From positions 305,426 through 369,425 of the forward strand of contig BDDD01000917.1 of assembly GCA_001972305.1 (NCBI GenBank): 64,000 nucleotides of DNA. The letters run 5' to 3'. The notes beneath the pieces were generated by a model. It saw nothing but the letters and a program-made list of their open reading frames with translations, was not told where the DNA came from and did not search any database. A program made the position numbers and the translations under genes. Positions 1 through 9,518 of the stretch are shown here, piece by piece (positions within the stretch are counted from its first letter, which is position 1; each line of letters starts with the position of its first letter). This DNA comes from Cephalotus follicularis. Lineage: Eukaryota > Streptophyta > Magnoliopsida > Oxalidales > Cephalotaceae.

Positions 1-764
1 TCTCACAAGGTTGGATTTTACAAGATAAGTTCACTTAAAAAAAGTGAGAACAACAATGGCTTAAAAATCCAAGATAAAAGCTTTTTGATTCTAAGACTTG
101 GAGTATGATTTCTTTGAATGATTTGATATCTCTTGTGTTGCTCTACTTGTTTATCTTCCAAAACTTCGTGTATATATATCTTGTTGCCTCATAGATCTGT
201 TGGGAATAGTTTAGGATTAGTTCCATAATGGAATGTCCACTAAACTCTGTCAGAAACTGTTCCAGCCGATCAAAGCGTCGACTGTCACCTTTAAAGCATC
301 GACGGTCATGTGATCATTAGGGATCTCAAATTCAAATTATCAGCTCAAAGCGCAGGCGTTCAAAACGTTGGAGTCGACCGGCACCTTAAAGCGCTGACGC
401 TTAGACTTGGCGGTCGATGCTTAAGCCACTTTTAATTGCCATTTGGTTCACTGGTTTATACGGCAGGCACTTTGCACTAAGAGCAGACGCTTAGTACACC
501 AAAGCGCAGACGCTTGAATCTGGGCATCGACGGTTTGAGTGTTTCTTCCACTTCTCCAAGTGCTTCACCGATAGACGCTTAGGCCCTTGTCTCGACTGCC
601 ACCTAAAGCACTGACGCTTTAATCTTGGGCGTCGACGGTCTCACTTGTGTTCTGCAGAATTCTTGCTGTTTTGCTCACTTCATGGCTTTCTTACACATCA
701 AGAAACTTTTTTAAACACAAATATGTTATCATCAAAACTTAGGATTGAGACATAAATGTCAACA
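1..764 (-). mobile_element. SIRE/Maximus-like copia LTR, partial (left copy)
   Basis: Non-coding LTR segment in minus orientation. Read on the minus strand it begins at 764 with TGTTGACATTTATG followed by text close to the known start of SIRE/Maximus LTRs (a 'TTTTGATGATAAC' phrase), and it runs off the left edge of the window. It aligns along its length with 11571-12333. Inside lie dispersed palindromic motifs around GTCGA (listed separately). The lineage name rests on LTR-start resemblance and on the SIRE-type coding region to the right. The outer edge abuts C-family LTR sequence at 765. Confidence 0.7.
263..645. repeat. Dispersed AAAGCGTCGACGCTTT-like palindromes in SIRE LTR
   Basis: At least eight irregularly spaced motifs occur here, such as AAAGCGTCGACTGTC near 276, AAAGCGCTGACGCTT at 388-402, and repeats of 'gcgtcgacggt' or 'aaagcgcagacgctt' to about 640. 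Motifs appear in both orientations because the ideal form AAGCGTCGACGCTT is its own reverse complement. Spacing varies, so this is not a tandem satellite. The same set occurs at about 11833-12215, and related motifs occur inside the element at 6198-6310. Confidence 0.7.
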
Positions 765-1621
765 CGTGTCAACCTTACTTTTTCCCTATGCTTATACGTC
801 TGCAAACTCATTACGACTATCGGCAAACTTTTCCGAAAACAAAGTTTTTAGTCCCCGTAACCCGAGCAGGTATTTTTCAGTCTATAATGAATACAGATAG
901 CAAAAAGCCTATCACCCTCGCTATCGGTATGATGATTCCATCTTGCATACTTGCCTAAATTCTTACAAATTCAATAAGGCTCAAAGACCACCTGTTTGTC
1001 AGCCCGTGAGAGAACAGGATAGGGCGGAGATCAAAGCGAAACTTCCTCTACATAATGTAGAGCAGTAGCTTAGGTCTAAGGATCAGACATGCCTTCTAAG
1101 GTCCAGCAAGGCACTAAGTGCCTATACACTACCACCACAGATAGGAATTTCTATTGACATGGGATTACTGACCATCCAAATAGCATTCCTATAATGGGAT
1201 AGGTTCAGTGTACATGCTCCCAGCATGCACCCCGCATTAGCTTTAGGGTTCCTCCCAAGTGGCAATGAGATACTCCATCCTCCAACCCGCGGGAGCAAGC
1301 ATAATGTGGCGAGTCTAACCGGTTCATTTATGCCCTATATAAGTGAACCTCTAACTTGGAACGGTTTAGTCACAGGGAATAAGGGAGTCATTCTCATAGC
1401 CCCCAGGCCCGACATCAAACCGTTGATGTGACTGGGCACCATATGCGTAAGCAGATAATAAATTTAAACTGCTTCGATGATGCGATAAAACACATACGGC
1501 TTTCCAGCATAAGTAAAAGTGTGCACATATGTCACATAAATGGAATAAGACTTTTTTAACACAAAAAGAATAATAGCTACACCTAGCCACGGAGTGGCTT
1601 GATGGGTCACCATCTCTAACA
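765..1621 (-). mobile_element. C-family copia 3' LTR, truncated by SIRE (left copy)
   Basis: Minus-strand LTR. Its start is at 1621, where the plus strand reads ctctaaca, so the LTR begins TGTTAGAG on the minus strand. It is preceded on that strand by the polypurine tract aagtgggagat (1622 upward). The LTR end is missing because SIRE LTR begins at 764. Sequence blocks here align with 61860-63972 (same orientation) and with 46950-47900 (opposite orientation), defining one LTR family. A near-identical copy lies at 12334-13190. Confidence 0.7.
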
Positions 1622-1922
1622 ATCTCCCACTTGGCCCTCAAGCCGCGATGACCAAAAATTCAAGTCCATCGACTTGCTGTGATACTGGAACGTTAAGCTT
1701 CCCAAAGCTTCAGATCTGCTATGTTCACCTATAAGGTGACACTCTCAAGCAATTATTCTTCCTTATCCATGATCCCTTGGATAAAAAGACAGCGCTGTTG
1801 AATATGTTTGGATAGCAAGTGAGACCGAGGTTCTCTTGGTCAGTGCATTGGCCTCCATCGTAGTTGCAATATAGAACTGCTGAACTATTGACAAATGGAA
1901 CAACCCTAAGTTCCTCCAAGAA
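1622..1922 (-). pseudogene. Copia RNase H 3' fragment (left copy)
   Basis: Minus-strand remnant of the last part of a Ty1/copia polyprotein. The conceptual translation keeps recognisable RNase H pieces in two frames: FLEELRVVPFVNSSAVLYC (counterpart of the usual 'LGVVP...LYCDNSGAV') and PRSHLLSKHIQ (usual 'EPRSHxRSKHI'), so at least one frameshift is present. Coding similarity ends before the polypurine tract next to the LTR at 1621. On the right it is cut at 1923 by the G1 gypsy LTR. The rest of the copia pol lies beyond G1, at 22738 onward. Confidence 0.65.
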
Positions 1923-2289
1923 TGTAACGCCCCAAAATTTCATAAATAATTACTATGAAATTGGTGTGTGTACGGTCGTAATAAAACCAATAGAGGCTCG
2001 GAGTAATAATAAAAAGGCATTTCGCATTGAAACCGTAATTATGTTGTCCAAAATAGCTATTAAAACCTCTTTTAAATGAGCGACAGTAAAGCCCAATGTT
2101 CACATTATTGTTACGGTTATTTTAGTGGCGATCGGATTAATTGATGTCACAATTCGCGGAAAAAACGGGACCCGGACCTTAATATTTTCTGGTAAAATAC
2201 CATAAAGAAAAGGGGGGAAGCAAATAATAAAAGAAAAGGGAAGAGACACGGGCGCATAGCGCGACCCTGAAAAGAAGAGAGACAGACCC

Positions 2290-2354
<65 letters not shown>

Positions 2355-2356
2355 GG
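2290..2356. repeat. (GA)n microsatellite in G1 LTR
   Basis: Interrupted GA dinucleotide repeat with GACA interruptions. The equivalent tracts at about 13858-13913 and 20317-20337 differ in length, as expected for slippage. In many plant LTRs purine tracts of this sort lie near the transcribed leader, but that role is not shown here. Confidence 0.9.
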
Positions 2357-3139
2357 AGAGGCAACGGGAGAGACAGTGGGAGAGAAAAGGAGAGAGTGCG
2401 CCGGAGATGACGCAGGAGCCAGCCACATGACCGGGAGAGCACGACCGTCAGCCCATGACCTCCACCAGACGGTAACTCCTCATTCCCCTTCCCCTTTTTC
2501 CTCTTCTCGTCTCTTCTTCCCAGCCACTGTCAGTGTCTCTGCCAGGCGTTTTCCGATCCCATTAGCGTCATGGATTGAGGGGGTTTTCATCTAGAAGGCA
2601 CGCTCAATCCATTTTGACCAATGTTGATGAGTGGTTCGGCTGGAATCTGACAAAATCAGTGGACCGAGTCGACTCAGCGAGTCGACTCAGGGACGCCTGA
2701 CACCGCACTTTTGGCATTGAGTGTCGGCGAGTCTGGTGAAGGGATGTGTATAACTGGTGAATGTGTGACGTTTCGGTGGCCACAATGTTTTGTGTGCCGA
2801 GCATAACGGAAATGTGTTGTATGTGCAGTGTGTGAGTGGCAATTGGATTTGGCAGTGGAAAGGATCAATTGGCAAGAACCGGCTTCAGTTCAACGGTTAT
2901 TGGGAATGTTCAGTTATTGAACGTGCAGCTCGACTGTACTGTTGCTACTGCTTTAATAGGTAGGGGATTTTATGATTGTGGTTTATGTTCAGTTATAATG
3001 GATATTCATAAATGAAATGCATGCAATAGACTGTGATATGAGCATGAACATGTGTTGTTGTTGATAAATGCTTTATTTTGAATTGATTTGGATGAGAATT
3101 GCATGTGTTTTCCGCTGTGTTTGTGCACTACCCGAAGGA

Positions 3140-3630
3140 CCAGCCGACTATCCAAAGAGGACAGCCGACTGTTCAAGGCTATCAGTCGACTGTTCAGTGA
3201 GAACAACCGACTACTCGAGGGCAAAGAGCCAACTGTGCAATGGAGCTAGTCCACTATTCACATATTTTAAACGGAGATCATCTCCTACTGTATGATTAGC
3301 CGACTGCCAAGAGAAGGCAGCCGACTGTAGATGGCACATCTGACTTTTGGGATGACAGTCGACCTTCCACCTGTCACTTCACCCGGATTCACATAGATGG
3401 CAATGCTGGGGTGAGTGGGGATGTAGAAGATGCGTATTGTTCACGAAACAACCGACTGTCATGAGGAGACACCCGACTGTCAAAGGGGCAGCCGACTGTC
3501 AAAAATGAGACAGCCGACTGTTAAGGGAGGCAGCCGACTACAAAATATGGGATAGCCGATTGTTTAAAGGAAGCAACCAACTGTCATGAGGAAACAACCG
3601 ACAATCATGAAGGGGCAGCCGACTGTTGAG
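3140..3630. repeat. CAGCCGACTGT motif cluster in G1 LTR (left copy)
   Basis: About twenty copies of CAGCCGACTGT, CAGTCGACTGT or close variants, separated by 8-40 bp of unrelated sequence, in one 490-bp stretch. Spacer length and content are irregular. Homologous clusters are at 14690-15178 and 21105-21600. The consensus core is (A/C)(G/C)(T/C)CGACTG, a derivative of the palindrome CAGTCGACTG that is seen in unmutated form in element D. Confidence 0.85.
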
Positions 3631-4259
3631 GGACTGACTTGCATTTTGAGCATATGTTTGCATCGCATTTTGATATGAAATGAATTGATGATTGAAATGC
3701 GAATGATTCTAAAGTGTTTTATTCATTTTAGAAATGTGTACATGATTTTACACAAATCATTATTTGATATGAAAATGTATATTTTGATAAATGTATGTTT
3801 TCAACGGATTGAAACATGGTTTCGAAGACGCAATACATGTTAAAATAAATGTATTATTTCCAGTATTTTATAAATTACTTTGGAACGACTAGATTTGATT
3901 TGATTGATTGATTGTGATTGATGTCGTACTGGCTAGGGTGACGGAGTGTCGCCAATGGCTGGTGGCGGGATGTTTTCCTAGGGGCCAAAAGATGGCTAGG
4001 AATGCCCGAATACAATGTTATTAGACACATAGTGCAAGTAACACGGGTTACCATGATTCCTGAACACAGAGTGCGAGCATCATGAGTTTGATTTGTTGCC
4101 TTGCTTCGTTACTCGGGAGTCGGGGGCCAGAGTAAAAGTACGATGTCGGGGGAAGGAGATGGCGGTGCTCTTCGTACCGATTCGATTTGATTTGATTTGT
4201 CCTTTGAGACATGATTGATGATTTGATGGTTGTAGCCACTTGGAATGGTTGCACCTATT

Positions 4260-4508
4260 CACAAAAGCATTTGCTCCCCCTGAAATTATTACCTCCCCCT
4301 TAGTCACACAAGGGGTATTTTACTTTGTCATTTCCTTATGCATTATTATGCTATCTCCATTTCTCAATTTTCTCCCAATCTCACAATATTTTCTCCCCCT
4401 TTTTGTTATCATCTCAAAAAGGGTTTAAAAAGCTATATCCAAACCAATAAATAATGTCATTTGAGCATATAATCCGTGCTCCAATTTTAACTTTTCAAAA
4501 AAATAGTG
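4260..4508 (-). mobile_element. SIRE-like element: 3' untranslated end with purine tracts
   Basis: On the minus strand this stretch carries three G-rich tracts: aaaaagggggag (near 4395), taagggggagg (near 4295) and cagggggagc (near 4275). In SIRE elements the polypurine tract lies directly before the 3' LTR start TGTTGAC. Here no such LTR follows; G1 LTR sequence begins at 4259 instead. The element therefore lost its 3' LTR at or within a few bases of its proper edge. Confidence 0.65.
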
Positions 4509-6102
4509 TTACCAAGCTACAAAAACAAACATTTCAAAACTTAGAACACCAACATCATTCTGCATATTGAAAAGGTAATCTTTTGTCATTTCAAGCTGCA
4601 AATAACACATTTCAATTCCAAGCATTCCAAGGATACCAAAAACAAGCCACATTGCATAGATTAATATATGTTTTACATATTGAGCAAAAAACATAACAAA
4701 GTCATTACAGAATAGCATTGTCAAAATTACACAAGCTGTCAAGTATAAAGGATGTTTATAGCAGAAACATAGAATGCAAATGAGAATGAGATGCATATGC
4801 TCATTCGTCCATGTGAGTGCCCTCATCGTCACCTCTGACAACTCCCTCCATATCGTCGGTTGTAGCCTCGTCCGGGGGATTGTCTTCGTGGCTAGAGGAT
4901 GAAGAGATGAGTCCTCCATACTCGATAATGCCCGTGTCAGCAAACTTTTTGGCAATCCTCTTTTGTCGCCTCTTCACGGACTGCATACTCATCTTCATTT
5001 ACTCAACATTTCGCTGTAGTCCTTTGATGGCATCGAATATCTCATCTAGCCTATTCCTTGGAAGATGGAGATCCGGGATTGGTTCAGTTTGTGGTTCGAT
5101 CTGCAGAGGAACGTTCTCAGCTTCTTGCCCTATCTCAGCTTCCCCTTCCTCTTCCACTACCCGATTGGAGTCCTCATCTCTTGGAATCCATGTACCAAGC
5201 CTCTTGTGCTTTTTGAACCCCATCCTCCCAAGGGTTCCTATTCCAAGCTTGTCTGCACTTTGGAGATCATGGTGTACTTCTCCAGAAAGATCGATATTGA
5301 AGAATTGGAGAATCTTCGTTATTATATTGCTATAACCTAGTCTTGCGTTCTCTCGGTCGTGAATTGAATGCATATGGTTGATCATCAGGGAGAGAACATT
5401 TTTTTTTGGCCAGTAATAAAATGATACATCGTGTAGGCTTCCATATGGGTTACCTCATCGAACCCACCAGCCTTTGGGAGAATCTGCGTTCATACCGCAT
5501 GGTGCAGGAATCTATAATCCAAGGGGAGATTCCTAGTATACATTCGCTGAACAAGATCAGCATTCTCACAAAATAACACACGCACGCAATCTTGTTGGTC
5601 AAAATCTGGACTAGCTACCCAAGTACGTTGATTACAACCTCTAGCACCAACGTTCGGTACATTCAAGATAGTGTTTAGATTGTCTAGGTCCAAGTCAATA
5701 GACTTATTTTTAACCATAGTGGTTAGGCTATCCATTGAGCTACCTCATATGTGTACATAGAACTCTTTCATGAGTTCGGGATAACTCGGCAAACTTAGAG
5801 AGAAAAAAGGTTCTAAACCTTGAAACCTAATCCAATCAACAATGGGAAATCCTTCTCTAGAGAAAAAAATCAAAATCTAATACTTTACCTACAAGTATTT
5901 TTCTATTGAAGTAAGCCTCTGGGTACCTAGGATTAGATGGAATCACCTCAGGAGTGGCTGATGTAGTGGCTGTCCCCTTGCCCTTTTTCCTAACTAATTT
6001 CTTCTTTCCTTTGGAGCCTTGTCCCTCCTCAACATTCTTGGTTCTAGGCATGATTGAAGTTGTATGAAGGTCAAACTGTGTTTTTCGACTGAAAATCGCC
6101 AA
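4509..6102 (-). pseudogene. SIRE downstream third ORF, plant-transposon-protein-like, broken
   Basis: Minus-strand reading frames lie downstream of pol, where SIRE elements carry an extra 'env-like' ORF. From 6102 the translation gives a basic leader (MPRTKN then a K/G-rich stretch), then PEAYFNRKILVGKVLDFDFF, a frameshift near 5860, then FQGLEPFFSLSLPSYPELM. Further frames run to 5490, to 4999 (IDLSGEVHHDLQSADKLGIG) and, acidic at the end, to 4801. The order resembles the 'putative plant transposon protein' domain (edge strand, F-x-x-LGL-like core, ELMKEFY segment). That is a family resemblance from memory, not a search. Stops near 5752 and 5487 and at 4996-4998 break it. No signal peptide or membrane envelope feature was recognised in the part that reads through; the hydrophobic ORF at 4509-4955 may be a shadow. 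Confidence 0.55.
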
Positions 6103-6428
6103 GAAATCGCCAGAGATATGTGTTTTTGAGTTAAGGGATAATGTTTTGTGCGTAAAAACCCTTGGCAGACGGCGCTCTCTGCCTTAAAACGCGATTAAAG
6201 CGTCGACAGTTTAGGGTTAAGCGTCGGCGCTTAGACCAATTTCCCCAATTTCGAACCCTAATTTTGCTTTAAAGCGCTGACGCTTTAAGAGCAACAGTCG
6301 GCGCTTTGCTCTGTTTTTCTGCAGTTTTTCCGTAAATGCGCGATAATGAATGCAAATGATGCATAAATGAGAAAATAAGCATTTTGAGCAAGCATACATA
6401 TTCATAACAAACATAGAAACATGTTAAT
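6103..6428 (-). mobile_element. SIRE-like element: spacer between pol and third ORF
   Basis: Non-coding spacer. It holds four palindromic motifs of the type seen in the SIRE LTR: around 6198 (AAGCGTCGACAGTT), 6221 (AAGCGTCGGCGCTT), AAAGCGCTGACGCTTT at 6271-6286, and CAGTCGGCGCTTT near 6296. Their presence inside the element body, not only in the LTR, is unusual. No gene is seen. Confidence 0.6.
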
Positions 6429-7883
6429 CTACTCAATTTCACACAAACCTAATTCCAATCTAAATTTCGAGAAGGTTTGTTCATCTAAAGGTTTGGTGAA
6501 TATGTCCGCGACTTGTTCTTCGGTCGGGACGAAAACTAATTCGATATCACCTTTTTCAATGTGATCTTTTATGAAATGATATCTAATGTCAATGTGCTTA
6601 GTTCTAGAGTGATGAACGGGATTTTTCCCTAAGCATATTGCACTAGTGTTATCACACCTAATTGGAACTTTTTCAAAGATAAACCCATAGTCAAGGAGTT
6701 GTTGCTTCATTCACATGATTTCTGCGCAACAACTGCCTGCGGCAATATATTCAGCTTCGGTAGTCGAAAGTGCTACCGAATTTTGTTTCTTGCGAAACCA
6801 ATAAATGAGCATATTGCCTAAAAATTGACATGTGCCACTTGCGCTCTTTCTATCCACTTTATATCCACCGAAATCGGCATCGGAGTAAGTGTGTAGGTCA
6901 AAGGATGATTTCCTAGGATACCATAATCCTAAGGACGGTGTATATGCTAAATAATTAAAGATGCGTTTTACGGCATGCAAATGAGATTCTTTGGGACAAG
7001 CCTGAAATCTAGCACACAAGCATACACTAAACAAGATATCCGGCCTACTTGTCGTTAAATAAAGCAACGATCCTATCATACTTCAATACAATTTTTGATC
7101 GATGGACTTACCTTGCTCATCCTTATCAAGCTTTGTTGTTGTCCTCATAAGTGTCTTGCTTTTCTTGGCATTCTCCATCCCGAATCTTTTGAATAAGTCC
7201 TTGACATACTTCGATTGGTTGATGAAGATACCTTCCTCCAATTGTTTGACTTGAAGTCCAAGGAAGTAGTTTAGCTCACCCATCATGCTCATTTCGAATT
7301 CTACCTGCATGATCTTAGCAAAACTCTTGCACAAGTTCTTGTTAGTAGAACCAAAAATGATATCATCTACATATACTTGAACAATTAAAATTTCACCATT
7401 GACAGTTTTTGTAAAAAGGGTAATGTCAATAGTGCCTCTTTTAAAACCATTTTCAAGAATATATCCACTTAGCTTTTCATACCAAGCTCTTGGAGCTTGT
7501 TTTAAGCTATATAAAGCCTTTGAAAGCTTAAAGACATGGTTAGGAAAATGAGGGTTATCAAACCCTGGAGGTTGTTCCACATACACTTCCTCCTTTATTA
7601 ACCCATTTAAAAAAGCACTTTTCACATCCATTTGAAAAAGAGTAAAATCCTTAAAAGAAGCATATGCAAGCAACATGCGTATGGACTCTAATCTAGCTAC
7701 GGGTGCATATGACTCATCGAAGTCTATTCCCTCTTCTTGGGAATATCCCTTAGCAACCAATCTAGTTTTGTTTCTAATAACAATACCTTGGTCATCTACC
7801 TTGTTCCTATAAACCCATTTTGTACCTATTATGTTTTGGTTACTAGGTCTAGGTACTGGATTCCATACTTTACTCCTTTCAAA
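6429..7883 (-). pseudogene. SIRE-like copia reverse transcriptase / RNase H
   Basis: C-terminal half of a Ty1/copia polyprotein, which would copy the element RNA to DNA and degrade the RNA strand in the virus-like particle. Minus strand from 7883: KWVYRNK, then [50 protein letters not shown], the catalytic [12 protein letters not shown], and NYFLGLQV. RNase H follows with the YSDADFGGYKVDRKS motif, STTEAEYIAA, CDNTSAICL and HSRTKHIDIRYHF, ending at VADIFTKPLDEQTF. The core is nearly complete. Stops at about 7882 (CAA to TAA type), 7080 (CGA to TGA type) and 6711 (TGG to TGA type) each need one base change, so the copy is dead but not old. Confidence 0.9.
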
Positions 7884-9480
7884 TTAATTCAATTCTTCTT
7901 GCATGGCATTGATCCAATTTTCATCCTTTTCGGCCTCATTTATATTTTTAGGCTCAATTTGAGATAAGAATGCAATGTAATTATGATTAATGCTAGATAT
8001 AGTAGAAACACCTAATCTAGGGTTACCTATAATAGCTTCATGAGGATGTCCTCTAACCACCTTCAAGGTTTCGTCATGAAGAGCCTCTTGATAGCTTTCT
8101 TGAGGGGTCTCTCCTTCGGTAGACTCCTCCCTTTTTGCTTCATCTAGATTAATCTTGCTAACACCATTTTCAATGAAATCTACACAATCATCAACAATAA
8201 CTTCTTTTGGAAGTTTAGGGTTAGATTCATCAAAAACAACATGCATGGATTCTTCAACAAGTAAGGTTCTTATATTAAAGCATTTATAAGCCCTACTATG
8301 AGAAGAATAACCAAGAAATATGCCATCATCGACTTTGGAGTTGAATTTTCCAAGATGCTCTTTTCCATTATTGTGGATAAAGCACTTGCATTCGAAGGTA
8401 TGAAAATAACTAATGTTAGGCTTTCTCCCTCTCCATAACTCATATGGAGTCTTTTTGAGAATTGGCCTAATTGATATATGATTTAGGATATAACATGAAG
8501 TATTTATAGCTTCCGCCCAAAAATATTTTGGTAAATTGTTTTCGTTCAAAAGTGTTCTACACATTTCTTGTAGAGTTATATTTTTCCTTTCAACAACCCC
8601 ATTTTGTTGAGGTGTTCTTGGAGTGGAGAACTCATGTATAAAACCATTTTCATTACAAAAGTTTTCAAACAAATGATTTTCAAATTCTTTTCCATGATCA
8701 CTTCTAATTTTAGAAATTGAATTGTCTTTTTCATTTTGAACGGTTTTGCAAAAAATTGAAAATTCTTTAAAAGATTCACTTTTGTGAGCTAGGAAAATAG
8801 TCCATGTATATCTTGAATAAGCGTCTACAATGGCCATGGCATAAGATTTTCCTCCTAGGCTTCTAACATCTATTGGTCCAAATAAGTCTAGATGTAAAAG
8901 TTGCAAAGGCCTAGTTGTAGATACAATGTTCTTGCTTTGAAAAGAGGCTCTAGTTTGTTTTCCATATTGACATGCATCACAAACTCTATCCTTTTCAAAA
9001 CTAATCTTAGGAAGTCCTTTAACTAGTTCATGTTTCAAAAGCTTTGAAATGGTTGACATTCCTACCTGACCTAATCTTCTATGCCATAGCCAACTATCAT
9101 CATTCATGAAAACCAAACATTTAATATTAACTAAATCATGTATATCTACTACATATACATTTCCATGTCTATGTCCAATAAACTTTACTTGATCATCATT
9201 TATATTTATCTCTTTGCATAAGTCCTTTTCAAAAATGACTCTACAATCCTTGTCACATAATTGGCTTATGCTCAAGAGATTGTGCTTGAGTCCATCAACA
9301 AACAACACATTATGAATGAAAGTTTTAAGGTTACCTATGGAGCCAACACCTTTGATTTATCCTTTTGCATTGTCTCCGAATGTCACCTCTCCTCCTTCCT
9401 TTGATTCATATTTGACGAATAGACTCTTGTCTCCTGTCATATGCTTGGAGCATCCACTATCCAAGTACCATTGTGTCTTC
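7884..9480 (-). pseudogene. SIRE-like copia protease and integrase
   Basis: Middle of the copia polyprotein. At 9480-9310 (minus) the aspartic protease shows YLDSGCSKHMTGDKSLF, with the DSG active site, and is interrupted by a stop near 9360. From 9308 a long open frame gives the GAG-pre-integrase segment, WLWHRRLGQ with the zinc-binding H residues, CDACQYGKQTR (the C pair), and the DDE integrase: HLDLFGPI, RSDHGKEFEN and TPQQNGVVERKN. After that come the usual PYELWRGRKPNISY and FLGYSSHSRAYKCF segments. Integrase inserts element DNA into chromosomes; all three acidic residues are visible. The frame ends at 7884 by a stop just before RT. Confidence 0.9.
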
Positions 9481-9518
9481 TTGGATAATGCCTTCAAGCA
9501 CACCTACAAACACAAAAT

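Larger units (their letters stand above)
1923..4259 (+). mobile_element. G1-family gypsy LTR, truncated at 4259 (left copy)
   Basis: The LTR starts TGTAACGCCCC and matches 13492-15809 and 19953-22214. It lacks the last ~520 bp found in the other copies. Sequence identity stops at 4259 (gcacctatt), where SIRE 3' sequence begins without any LTR terminus. It holds a (GA)n tract, two GAGTCGACTC palindromes (2666-2675, 2679-2688) and a long cluster of CCGACTGT motifs. ORFs across the GA tract are low-complexity and not genes. Confidence 0.8.

Noticed and set aside
2100-2442. Ser/Leu-rich ORFs of about 90-108 residues (also at 13669-14000 and 20102-20568)
   Set aside because: They are translations of the (GA)n tract in three frames inside the G1 LTR.
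4817-5335. 172-residue plus-strand ORF
   Set aside because: It lies opposite the SIRE third ORF, which has the family-like content and the element's strand. Ser/Pro-rich translation is an antisense shadow.
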